Shown here piece after piece: positions 7,944-16,010 of a DNA stretch of 64,000 nt; position 1 is the first letter of the stretch; each line of letters starts with the position of its first letter. This DNA comes from JACPYF01 sp947085845 (GTDB lineage: Bacteria; Patescibacteriota; Saccharimonadia; Saccharimonadales; Saccharimonadaceae), in NCBI GenBank assembly GCA_947085845.1, contig CAMTXO010000002.1:186001-250000 (forward strand). The letters are read 5' to 3'. The position numbers and the translations under genes are program-made. The notes under the pieces are model-generated. The model was not told the origin of the DNA. It made no database searches and saw only the letters and a list, made by a program, of their open reading frames with translations.

Positions 7944-9412
7944 GTTGCATTATATCCTAGCATAGCTTTGATAAGCTTTGCCTTGCGTACGCCAACTATT
8001 TTTGCGATTTTACTTTCCTCAGCTGATTGCACCCCTCTTAAGCTGCCGAACTTTTTGATTAAACTTTGTCTAGTTTTTGGACCGATACCTGGTATTTCTT
8101 CTAGGGCATTTGCTGTTTGTTTTTTGCGTTTTAGATGTGTGTGGTAACTCACAGCAAAACGATGCGATTCATCACGCAGTCGCTGAAGAAGCTTCACTAT
8201 ATGTGAATTTTTATCTAGAAGTACTAGCATAAATTCGTCACTTTCCTGAGAAATTGGCGAGTTTGTCGCAATTTGCACATTAGAACGAGTTTTGTGTATA
8301 ACGATCTCTTCTTCGCGCTTTGCGAGCCCTATCGTAGGAATCATTAAGTTTTTCTCTTCTAAAATTTTTAGGGCGGCATCAAGCTGACCCTTGCCTCCAT
8401 CAATCAATAGTAGATCTGGTAAAGCCCAGTCATGGCGACCAGAAAAACGACGACTCAATGCTTCATTCATATGTGCAAAATCGTTATTACCAGGAATATG
8501 CAGTTTAAATTTTCGATACTCGGCCTTGTCAGCTAAACCGTTGGTTGCAACAACCATACTAGCGACATTGTTTGTGCCACTCATGTGTGAAATATCATAA
8601 CCTTCTATACGCTTCGGTAAATCTTTGAGGCCAAGCAAATCTCGCAACCCTACCAATGCTTGGTCTTTGCTCATATCCAAAAACTCATCGCGCCCAAATA
8701 CAATTTGTCGCTGCAATTCTCCCAGATTGTGGATGCTATTTCGCAAGCTCGCTGCTGTTTCGAACTCTTTGGCTTTGGCTGCTGTTTTCATTTCAGATTC
8801 TAGTTCACGAATCAGTTTTTTGCGCTCCCCTTTTAGGTACCGGGTGAGTTTGCGCAAGTTTTTTCGGTAATCTACTAACGACGCACCCGTTTCAAGGCCC
8901 GGAGTTAATCCCAGATGATAGTTAAGGTCAGCTTTTTTGGGTAGTTTTGATGTGGTGTAATAAGGAAATACTTTTCGTAGCAAACGCAGAGCTTTCTTAA
9001 CCGCCCAACCATTGTAATAAGGGCCGTAGTACTCAGCATTGTCATCACTCGGCTGACGAGTTGTCGTGACATATGGTACATCATCTTTCATATTAATTCG
9101 TACAAAGATTTGGCTTTTGTCGTCACGCAGCAATACGTTGTATCGAGGCTTGTAACGTTTGATCATTTCAGACTCGAGGAATAGTGCGTCTATCTCGCTT
9201 TCGGTCTCTGTCCAATCTGTTGTGTCAATTTCTGCGACTAAAGCTTGAGTCTTCACGTCTTTATCTTTAATGTTTTGAAAATACTGACGAACACGATTTT
9301 TCAGCACTGCGGCTTTGCCCACATAGATCACTTCCCCACTCGCAGACTTGTGAAAATACACGCCAGCGCTGCGAGGTAAAGTTTTTAACTTATCTTCTAA
9401 CTTCTTGTTCAC
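7940..9412 (-). CDS. uvrC: Excinuclease ABC subunit C
   Basis: Dual-incision nuclease of nucleotide excision repair. In order: a GIY-YIG nuclease domain (residues about 12-90, GVYFHKSASGEVIYVGKA), a UVR coiled segment near residues 195-235 that contacts UvrB, an RNase H-like C-nuclease (GYDISHMSG and PDLLLIDGGKGQ), and a terminal helix-hairpin-helix pair (EEIPGIGPKTRQSL). At 490 residues it is shorter than the usual 600 or so, mainly because of compact linkers. The start is a GTG at 9410-9412 with a TATAAT box 8 bases upstream and no Shine-Dalgarno sequence. uvrA is also in the window (16011-18818); uvrB is not. Confidence 0.96.
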   Translation of the reverse strand: MNKKLEDKLKTLPRSAGVYFHKSASGEVIYVGKAAVLKNRVRQYFQNIKDKDVKTQALVAEIDTTDWTETESEIDALFLESEMIKRYKPRYNVLLRDDKSQIFVRINMKDDVPYVTTTRQPSDDNAEYYGPYYNGWAVKKALRLLRKVFPYYTTSKLPKKADLNYHLGLTPGLETGASLVDYRKNLRKLTRYLKGERKKLIRELESEMKTAAKAKEFETAASLRNSIHNLGELQRQIVFGRDEFLDMSKDQALVGLRDLLGLKDLPKRIEGYDISHMSGTNNVASMVVATNGLADKAEYRKFKLHIPGNNDFAHMNEALSRRFSGRHDWALPDLLLIDGGKGQLDAALKILEEKNLMIPTIGLAKREEEIVIHKTRSNVQIATNSPISQESDEFMLVLLDKNSHIVKLLQRLRDESHRFAVSYHTHLKRKKQTANALEEIPGIGPKTRQSLIKKFGSLRGVQSAEESKIAKIVGVRKAKLIKAMLGYNAT

Positions 9413-9420
9413 TGGTATTA

Positions 9421-9426
9421 ATTATA
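9421..9426 (-). promoter_or_regulatory. -10 box of uvrC
   Basis: Perfect TATAAT on the minus strand, 8 bases from the GTG start. It lies in the 30-base gap after the DUF1697 gene. It indicates a near-leaderless transcript starting the uvrC-to-solute-binding-protein run. Confidence 0.55.
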
Positions 9427-9442
9427 GTATACAAAGCAGCAT

Positions 9443-9982
9443 TTAACTCTGCACGAGCTCTAATAATTTTTTTGATGTATTCCAATTTCGTATTGTCATT
9501 TTTTTATATGAGGCTCTGCTCGCTAATTTACCGGACGAAGTTTTACCAAATGACGTAAATAGCAGGGCTTGATAAATAATTGCCTCTCCTGCAATGACTG
9601 TTTCAATATCTGGCTTCAAATCGCCAATATCAGTCATAATTTCATTCAAATTATACGGTGGTATCAAGAAGAGTGAATTATATTTCCAACCCTCTTTTTC
9701 ACCCCAACCTTTTGGCGCACTTTCGATCATTCTTTTGTAGCTAAACTGATCAATAACAACAACGCTTACATGAAAACGAAATATTTCTTCTATTTCTAAT
9801 TCAATTTCTTTAGCTAGCGTTTGTTGGTCCATTTTCACAGTAGTGAATATCACATTTCCGCTATTGATATAAGTACGAACATCTTCGAGACCCAACTTTT
9901 CAAAGCAAAGCTTGAGTTCGGACATCTTTATCTTTGATTTACCACCAACATTTATACCGCGCAGTAATGCTACGTATTTCAT
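9443..9982 (-). CDS. DUF1697 family protein
   Basis: A 179-residue soluble protein starting with the family signature YVALLRGINVGGKSKIKM at residues 3-20, followed by YINSGNVIF at about 38-46. DUF1697 proteins are widespread and lack a firmly known role. The ATG overlaps the stop of trhO (ATGA), so the two are co-transcribed and probably coupled. Nothing in the sequence suggests a membrane or secreted location. Confidence 0.9.
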   Translation of the reverse strand: MKYVALLRGINVGGKSKIKMSELKLCFEKLGLEDVRTYINSGNVIFTTVKMDQQTLAKEIELEIEEIFRFHVSVVVIDQFSYKRMIESAPKGWGEKEGWKYNSLFLIPPYNLNEIMTDIGDLKPDIETVIAGEAIIYQALLFTSFGKTSSGKLASRASYKKMTIRNWNTSKKLLELVQS

Positions 9983-10884
9983 GCGGTTGCACCGATTTTG
10001 GCTTTTTCGCGACAGTTATCTGTGTGGAATAGCCTAGACTCGTCTTGCTTACAGTTCTCACAAATCAAAACTAAATCGTTACAAGCTACCCACTGACAAT
10101 TTTCGAAATTACTAGTCTTGCCATTACAATGAACGCACTGCCCAATTGTTTTTGCGTTATCACTAAACTCTACTGTCATGCGGTCGTCAAACACACGCAA
10201 ACTACCCTCCCAGAATCCATCGTCTTTGTAAGCTTCGCCATATTTCACTATGCCGCCATCTATTTGATATACGTCTTTGAAGCCGCGTTTTTTCATCATA
10301 GAGCTAATGACTTCGCAGCGGATACCACCTGTACAATAAGTCACAATTTTTTTGTCTTTTATGTTGTCGTACTTGTCACTCTCGAGCTCGTTGATAAAAT
10401 CACGTGAAGTATTGGTATTTGGTACGACTGCGTTTTTGAACTTGCCGATACTCGCCTCGTGCTCGTTACGACCATCAAAAAACACTACATCATCGCCATA
10501 TTGTTCTATTAATTCGTGTACTTGCTTTGGTTTCAAATGTTTGCCGCCACCAATCACGCCTTTTTCATCTACATCAAATTCGTCATCACTGTTTTTAAAG
10601 CCTACCAATTCGCGTCGATGCTTAACGCTCATACGCGGGAAGTCTTCGCGACCACCCTCACTCCATTTAAATACAGTTTTTTTGAAGCCTTCGAATTGTT
10701 TCGTGGCTTTGATATATTTTTTCAGATCAACCATATCACCACCAACTGTTCCATTGATACCGTGCCGGCTAACCAATATTCGCCCGCGAAGATTTAGACT
10801 ATCTGTCAGTGTTTTTTGCCATAACTTAACCGCTTCCGGATCTTTTATGGGCGTAAATTTGTAATAGAGTAGGATCTTTTGCAT
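9979..10884 (-). CDS. trhO: tRNA uridine-34 hydroxylase, rhodanese-fold
   Basis: UPF0176/TrhO family. Members use oxygen to form 5-hydroxyuridine at the wobble position of certain tRNAs. The sequence has an N-terminal acylphosphatase-like domain (residues about 1-95), a rhodanese domain with the active-site cysteine in CTGGIRCE near residue 190, and a C-terminal cysteine-rich segment (CVHCNG and CENCK) that may bind metal. The ATG at 10882-10884 is preferred over a TTG one codon upstream. TATAAT lies 8 bases before it. It is first in a two-gene unit with DUF1697. Confidence 0.93.
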   Translation of the reverse strand: MQKILLYYKFTPIKDPEAVKLWQKTLTDSLNLRGRILVSRHGINGTVGGDMVDLKKYIKATKQFEGFKKTVFKWSEGGREDFPRMSVKHRRELVGFKNSDDEFDVDEKGVIGGGKHLKPKQVHELIEQYGDDVVFFDGRNEHEASIGKFKNAVVPNTNTSRDFINELESDKYDNIKDKKIVTYCTGGIRCEVISSMMKKRGFKDVYQIDGGIVKYGEAYKDDGFWEGSLRVFDDRMTVEFSDNAKTIGQCVHCNGKTSNFENCQWVACNDLVLICENCKQDESRLFHTDNCREKAKIGATA

Positions 10885-10892
10885 CAACAGAG

Positions 10893-10898
10893 ATTATA
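10893..10898 (-). promoter_or_regulatory. -10 box of trhO
   Basis: Perfect TATAAT on the minus strand, 8 bases before the trhO ATG, with no ribosome-binding site between. Candidate leaderless start. Confidence 0.55.
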
Positions 10899-10993
10899 CT
10901 ATATAATTACTTTCACTATGATTATCAACCAATAATCCTCTAACCTCTTATGTTCGAGTTTTCGAACCACTAGCGATTTAACACTATTCTATT

Positions 10994-10999
10994 TATACT
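10994..10999 (+). promoter_or_regulatory. -10 box of the ABC exporter pair
   Basis: TATACT 16 bases before the ATG of the first exporter; no good -35 is seen. A strong AAGGA ribosome-binding site follows, so this unit, unlike many others here, would have a short conventional leader. Confidence 0.4.
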
Positions 11000-11015
11000 T
11001 AAAGATAAGGATTTT

Positions 11016-12764
11016 ATGCAAAAATATATATTTTTACTTTTCTGGCAAAGTGCCATGAAATACCCAGTGCGTACAATTACAGCAGTACTTGGGTCTACCG
11101 TTACATCAATTGTAGGGGGCTTTGCTGGACCCCTTGTTATTGCGCTCATTTTAGAACGCATTCAGCAGGGCACTATATCATTGGACTCTTCTTGGGCTTT
11201 GATATTTCTTTATGCCTTAACTCAAATATATGGTCAGATAATTGGCTGGAGGCTAAACTACTACTGTCTACGTACCATGCAAGCACTGGCGACAAAAGAT
11301 TTGTATAACAAAATATTTTCTAAGCTAACAGAGCACAGTTTAAATTTTCACTCTGATAGATTTGGTGGATCTCTCGTTTCTCAAACTTCAAAACTCATAG
11401 GTTCGTTTGGTACGTTCTGGGATACTCTTATCTTTACGGCTATACCTACAGCGGCCGGTCTAGCGGCCGCTACTATTATTCTTTCGTTCTACTTTTGGCA
11501 GTACGCCGTTGTGCTGCTTGCTATTTCTATTGTGTACATACTCGCGGTTTATTATGGATCACGTTTTATGTTTAAAAGGTATACGGCTGAGTCGCAGGCA
11601 AATACTGCATCGAATGGTTACGTAGCTGACGCAGTAACAAATGTAATGACCATAAAATCTCATGGTCATGAGGAAGTTGAGCTAAAAAATCTGAATAACA
11701 AGGTTGAAACGTGGAGACAGAAGGCCTTAAGTACCATGCGCGGTTTTATCAGGGTTAGTACCGCCTATTCCTCTCTCACGACGATAATGAACTTGGTGGC
11801 AATTGTAGCGGCAATTATTGCTGTTGAGAACAAAAGTATATCAATTGGCGCTGTCTATTTGGCAGTCTCTTATACATTCACAATTACAGGACGCCTATGG
11901 GATATCATTTACGTCATGAGTAGTTATAACAGAATCATTGGTGATGCAAATGATATGACTGAGATACTAAGACTAAAGCCCTCTGTTAAAGATTTGAGTA
12001 GTGATAGCATTTCGGTCAGTGATGGTTACATAAAAATAAATAACATGTCTTTCTCACACAAAGGCCACAAGGAAAAACTATTTGAAAATTTTAGTCTGCA
12101 TATTAAACCAGACCAGCGTGTTGGATTAGTAGGCGTGTCGGGTTCGGGCAAAACAACTCTGACCAAATTATTGCTACGTTTTTCTGATGTAAATGACGGC
12201 AATATTGAAATTGATGGTCAAGACATCAAGATGGTCACTCAGCATAGTCTGCGCAGAAGTATAGCATATGTACCACAGGAGCCTATGCTTTTTCATAGGT
12301 CTATAAGTGAGAATATTGCATACGGCAAACTAGATGCAACAAAGGCAGAGATTTTAGCGGCTGCAGAGAAAGCGCAAGCAAGAGAATTCATCGAAAAACT
12401 ACCTAAAGGATTCGACACCTTAGTCGGCGAACGTGGCGTTAAGTTAAGCGGAGGACAGCGTCAACGCATTGCGATTGCTCGCGCAATATTGAAGGACTCA
12501 CCGATAATCGTACTAGATGAAGCTACTAGTGCACTTGATAGTGAAAGTGAAGTACTTATACAAGAGGCATTAAAGAAATTGATGCAAAGCCGTACATCGA
12601 TTGTGATTGCGCACAGATTGAGCACTATCTCTCATTTAGACAGAATAGTTGTACTAGACAAAGGAAAGATTATCGAACAAGGATCTCACAAGGAACTGCT
12701 AGAAAGAAATGGAAAATATGCAAAACTTTGGTCACACCAAAGCGGTGGATTCTTGGAAGGTTGA
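11016..12764 (+). CDS. ABC exporter half-transporter 1
   Basis: Type IV (exporter-fold) ABC half-transporter of 582 residues: a six-helix membrane domain (residues about 1-320) fused to a nucleotide-binding domain. The ATPase shows Walker A GVSGSGKTT near residue 372, signature LSGGQRQR, Walker B IIVLDEATSALD with its catalytic glutamate, and the switch histidine in IVIAHRLS. All catalytic residues are present. The start ATG has an AAGGA site upstream. A very similar second half-transporter follows after 18 bases, so the pair likely forms a heterodimer or two homodimers. Lipid, drug or peptide export cannot be told apart from sequence. Confidence 0.95.
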   Translation: MQKYIFLLFWQSAMKYPVRTITAVLGSTVTSIVGGFAGPLVIALILERIQQGTISLDSSWALIFLYALTQIYGQIIGWRLNYYCLRTMQALATKDLYNKIFSKLTEHSLNFHSDRFGGSLVSQTSKLIGSFGTFWDTLIFTAIPTAAGLAAATIILSFYFWQYAVVLLAISIVYILAVYYGSRFMFKRYTAESQANTASNGYVADAVTNVMTIKSHGHEEVELKNLNNKVETWRQKALSTMRGFIRVSTAYSSLTTIMNLVAIVAAIIAVENKSISIGAVYLAVSYTFTITGRLWDIIYVMSSYNRIIGDANDMTEILRLKPSVKDLSSDSISVSDGYIKINNMSFSHKGHKEKLFENFSLHIKPDQRVGLVGVSGSGKTTLTKLLLRFSDVNDGNIEIDGQDIKMVTQHSLRRSIAYVPQEPMLFHRSISENIAYGKLDATKAEILAAAEKAQAREFIEKLPKGFDTLVGERGVKLSGGQRQRIAIARAILKDSPIIVLDEATSALDSESEVLIQEALKKLMQSRTSIVIAHRLSTISHLDRIVVLDKGKIIEQGSHKELLERNGKYAKLWSHQSGGFLEG

Positions 12765-12782
12765 AACTGATATAGGAAAAAT

Positions 12783-14564
12783 ATGACAAATACGAAAACA
12801 AAACAAAGCACAACAAAGATCGCTCTTCGCCATTATTTAAGACAGATCAAACAAGATTGGTTTTTGTCAGTACCTACTATGATATTGTCTGGTGTTGGAA
12901 ATATTTTAGTCTTTTATGTACCGCCGCTGATTATCGCAGCTCTCATACAACGCCTAGGTAACGGAAAAGACTTCTCAATTAACGATGCACTGCCTTTTGT
13001 TATAACTTTTGCTGGTGTATGGATACTCGGTGAAGCGATTTGGAGATTGACTTTCTACTTCATGATTAAGTTCGAGGTTAGAGCGTTAGAGCGATTGTAC
13101 AATTTTGCGATGCAAGAAATCCTGAAAAAAGATATACACTTTTTTCAGGATAATTTCGTAGGTTCGCTGACGAAAAGGGTGATTGGATATGCCCAAAAAT
13201 TTATACAATTTTTTGACACTATTATATTTAGTGTAGTTTGTAATATTTTTCCTATGATATTTGCATCAATAGTACTGTGGCAATTTTCGCCTTGGTTAGT
13301 GGTTAGCTTGTTCTCAATTATTGCTATTGGCGTAATCATCACCTATCCCATGATCCAACGTCGCGCAAGCATGGTAAAGGACAGAGAGAATGCGAGTACC
13401 GTACTAGCTGGGCATATCTCTGATACTATTAGCAATATAAATGCTGTAAAGGCATTTGCTCATGAATCTCAAGAGCTAAAAACTAGTAAAATTTATACAA
13501 AAAACTATGCAAAGAAAGTTCGCAAAAGTTGGGATTATCAAAACACTCGTATTGATGCAACTATTTCACCTTTGTATGTAATGACAAATGTTGCGGGTTT
13601 GATAATAGCACTTTCAATAGGTCAAAATAATAGTACGAGTGTAGCTGCGATTTTCCTAACGTTTAGTTATTTTTCAAATATCACTAGATTCTTTTGGGAG
13701 TTTAATGGCATATACAGACGTCTAGAAGAATCTATTACAGAAGCATCCTTATTTACCGAATATCTCGTCAATGAACCACAAATACAGGATACAGAATATG
13801 CAAAAAAGCTAAGCGTCAAAAAAAGTTCCATTGTATTTGATAATGTTTCGTTTACGCATGGTGAAAAAACAGATGCGTTATTCCATAATTTCAATTTGCA
13901 TGTTAATTCCAACCAACGTATTGGCCTGGTTGGACGCTCAGGTGCAGGTAAAAGTACAATTACAAATCTACTGCTGAGATTTATGGATGTTGATGAAGGT
14001 ACAATAACTATAGATGGTCAGGACATTAGTCAGGTAACGCAGGAAAGTTTGCGCAAAAATATTGCTTATATCCCCCAAGAGCCTTTATTGTTCCATAGAA
14101 GCTTACGTGACAATATCGCATATGGCAGTCCGAACGCTACCGACCAAGAGATTCGAATAGCTTCTCAAAAAGCTTATGCAACGGAATTTATAGACACTCT
14201 GCCAAATGGGCTTGAAACATTAGTTGGTGAAAGGGGTGTCAAGCTAAGCGGTGGACAACGCCAGCGCATTGCTATCGCACGAGCAATCTTAAAAGACTCG
14301 CCTATTCTTGTTCTAGATGAAGCCACCAGTGCACTCGATAGTGAGAGTGAAAAGCTCATACAGGCTGCCCTAAAAGATTTGATGCACAATAGAACGACAA
14401 TTGTTATTGCTCATCGTTTAAGTACAATTTCTCATCTAGACAGGATCATAGTACTAGATAACGGTAGAATCATAGAAGAAGGTTCGCATAAACAACTACT
14501 CGAAAGTAATGGGATATACGCTAGCCTTTGGTCTCACCAAAGTGGTGGATTCTTAGAAGACTAG
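12783..14564 (+). CDS. ABC exporter half-transporter 2
   Basis: Second half-transporter of 593 residues with the same layout: membrane domain to about residue 330, then an ATPase with Walker A GRSGAGKST, LSGGQRQR and ILVLDEATSALD. The ATPase domain is close to that of the upstream gene, including the same ending (HQSGGFLE), whereas the membrane domains differ much more. This pattern fits a tandem duplication with diverged substrate-facing parts. Both ATP sites appear catalytically intact, unlike many heterodimers with one degenerate site. It ends 2 bases before the convergent rplY. Confidence 0.95.
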   Translation: MTNTKTKQSTTKIALRHYLRQIKQDWFLSVPTMILSGVGNILVFYVPPLIIAALIQRLGNGKDFSINDALPFVITFAGVWILGEAIWRLTFYFMIKFEVRALERLYNFAMQEILKKDIHFFQDNFVGSLTKRVIGYAQKFIQFFDTIIFSVVCNIFPMIFASIVLWQFSPWLVVSLFSIIAIGVIITYPMIQRRASMVKDRENASTVLAGHISDTISNINAVKAFAHESQELKTSKIYTKNYAKKVRKSWDYQNTRIDATISPLYVMTNVAGLIIALSIGQNNSTSVAAIFLTFSYFSNITRFFWEFNGIYRRLEESITEASLFTEYLVNEPQIQDTEYAKKLSVKKSSIVFDNVSFTHGEKTDALFHNFNLHVNSNQRIGLVGRSGAGKSTITNLLLRFMDVDEGTITIDGQDISQVTQESLRKNIAYIPQEPLLFHRSLRDNIAYGSPNATDQEIRIASQKAYATEFIDTLPNGLETLVGERGVKLSGGQRQRIAIARAILKDSPILVLDEATSALDSESEKLIQAALKDLMHNRTTIVIAHRLSTISHLDRIIVLDNGRIIEEGSHKQLLESNGIYASLWSHQSGGFLED

Positions 14565-14565
14565 A

Positions 14566-15276
14566 CTATTTTTCTTCGGATTTGGCTTCTGAATCGCCAT
14601 CAGCTTTTTCGCCATTGGCAGGTTCTTCGCCTTCACCAGCTTCACCGTTTTCAGATTCAACTTCTGATTCGTCTTCAGCGTCACCACCGGCAGCTTCGTT
14701 AGCTGCGGCCAATGCACTAGGTTCGTAGACACTTGCGATTGTGATGTCCATATTCTCTTCGGCTAGCTCTACGCCACCAGGAATTTTTAGATTAGCAATT
14801 GTGACACCCTGACCAGGTTCTTCTAGTTCTAGGATTGAAACTTCCAATGCGTCAGGTAGGTCTTTTGGTAGCGCACGTACAACCAGTGTTTCGAGAGTTT
14901 GTAGTACAACTAAACCTGCACGTTCGGCAGCACTCTCACCTACGCCAACTAGCTTCACTGGTATGCTGGTTTCGACTTTGTCACCTGCACGAACAGCATG
15001 AAACGACACGTGATTTAATTTGTGCCGTACTGGATCAATTTCAATATCTTTGATAAGTCCTAGTTTTTTATCACCATCGATCACAAGGTCGATCATGTGG
15101 TGCTTGCCTGCTTTTGCAACAACCTTTTGAATTGCTACTTCTGGTGCTTGCACATTAATGGCATTAAAACCATGGCCGTATACTACGCCTGGTGTTTGGC
15201 CACTTTTTCTTAAGTCCGCAACTTTTTTACCTGTTGCAGTTCGTTTTGTTAGAGTCAAAGAAATACTGTCGCTCAT
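14566..15276 (-). CDS. rplY: Large-subunit ribosomal protein bL25, long CTC form
   Basis: Binds 5S rRNA on the large subunit. The product is 236 residues from the ATG at 15274-15276, the first sensible start for the family (MSDSISLTLTKRTATGKK). The N-terminal L25 beta-barrel (to about residue 95) is followed by the TL5/CTC C-terminal domain and an acidic Asp/Glu/Gly-rich tail of about 40 residues. A GGAGG site lies 16 bases upstream, further than usual. The open frame runs on upstream to 15375, across the divergent dedA promoter, but that part is unlikely to be coding. Confidence 0.93.
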   Translation of the reverse strand: MSDSISLTLTKRTATGKKVADLRKSGQTPGVVYGHGFNAINVQAPEVAIQKVVAKAGKHHMIDLVIDGDKKLGLIKDIEIDPVRHKLNHVSFHAVRAGDKVETSIPVKLVGVGESAAERAGLVVLQTLETLVVRALPKDLPDALEVSILELEEPGQGVTIANLKIPGGVELAEENMDITIASVYEPSALAAANEAAGGDAEDESEVESENGEAGEGEEPANGEKADGDSEAKSEEK

Positions 15277-15313
15277 AATTGTTGTTTTGTAACCTCCGTT
15301 TTCAACTAGAACC

Positions 15314-15331
15314 ATTGTACCATGGTATACT
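15314..15331. promoter_or_regulatory. Interlocked divergent extended -10 promoters (rplY and dedA)
   Basis: TACAAT reading leftward (15314-15319) and TATACT reading rightward (15326-15331) are each preceded by TGG. The two TGG motifs overlap in the palindrome CCATGG at 15320-15325. Polymerases could hardly occupy both at once, so the two transcripts probably exclude each other. Confidence 0.6.
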
Positions 15332-15334
15332 TTT

Positions 15335-16009
15335 ATGAGTATGATTCCCGGAATGGATTTAGTAGAATTTATCACATGGGTCGGCGTATTTGGCGTCGCT
15401 TTGGTTGTATTTGCCGAAACTGGACTCTTAGTTGGGTTTTTACTGCCGGGTGATAGCCTACTTATAACAGCAGGACTATTAACTCATCAAAATGTGTTGG
15501 ATATTGATATTCATTTGTTTGTAGTGATTCTGTTTATAGCTGCATTCCTAGGTAATAACACTGGATATTTATTCGGCAAGCATGTCGGGCGCAAACTGTT
15601 TGATCGCAAAGACTCGCCAATTTTCCACAAATCAAACCTAGACAAGGCCGAGGCATTTTATGAAAAGTACGGCTCACGATCAGTCATACTTGCCTGCTTT
15701 GTACCGTTTGCTAGAACTTTTGTGCCGATACTAGCGGGCATAACCAAAATGTCACATACCCGATTCATGGCCTTCAATACCATTGGTATTTTACTATGGG
15801 CCGTTGGACTTACATATCTAGGCTATTATGCCGGCGCATGGCTAGAATCGCGTGGAATTGATGTTGATCATTACCTGCTGCCGTTTATTGCATTAATCAT
15901 TTTGATATCAGCAGCTCCCCCACTCTTTCATATCCTAAAAGACGCTGACCGACGAGAAGCTGTAAAAACAACTATCAAGCAAACAGCTAGTCGTAAAAAG
16001 AAAAAATAA
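15335..16009 (+). CDS. DedA family membrane protein
   Basis: A 224-residue SNARE-associated/DedA integral membrane protein (PF09335). Members act in membrane homeostasis and, in several bacteria, undecaprenyl-phosphate or phospholipid flipping. Family landmarks are FLLPGDSLLITAGLL (residues about 37-51) and the arginine-containing re-entrant motif FVPFARTFVPILAG (about 124-137). Several hydrophobic helices and a basic C-terminal tail (SRKKKK) are visible. The -10 box ends only 3 bases before the first ATG, so translation may begin at the third codon (ATG at 15341). Convergent with uvrA. Confidence 0.93.
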   Translation: MSMIPGMDLVEFITWVGVFGVALVVFAETGLLVGFLLPGDSLLITAGLLTHQNVLDIDIHLFVVILFIAAFLGNNTGYLFGKHVGRKLFDRKDSPIFHKSNLDKAEAFYEKYGSRSVILACFVPFARTFVPILAGITKMSHTRFMAFNTIGILLWAVGLTYLGYYAGAWLESRGIDVDHYLLPFIALIILISAAPPLFHILKDADRREAVKTTIKQTASRKKKK

Positions 16010-16010
16010 C

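Noticed and set aside
10952..10967. LexA-type operator before the ABC exporters
   Set aside because: GTTCGA/TCGAAC is a perfect inverted repeat, but it has the reverse arrangement of the Gram-positive box (GAAC-N4-GTTC), and no repair gene follows.
14566..15375. Longer bL25 starting at 15375
   Set aside because: The extra 33 residues cross the divergent promoter pair and do not match the family N-terminus; the ATG at 15276 does.
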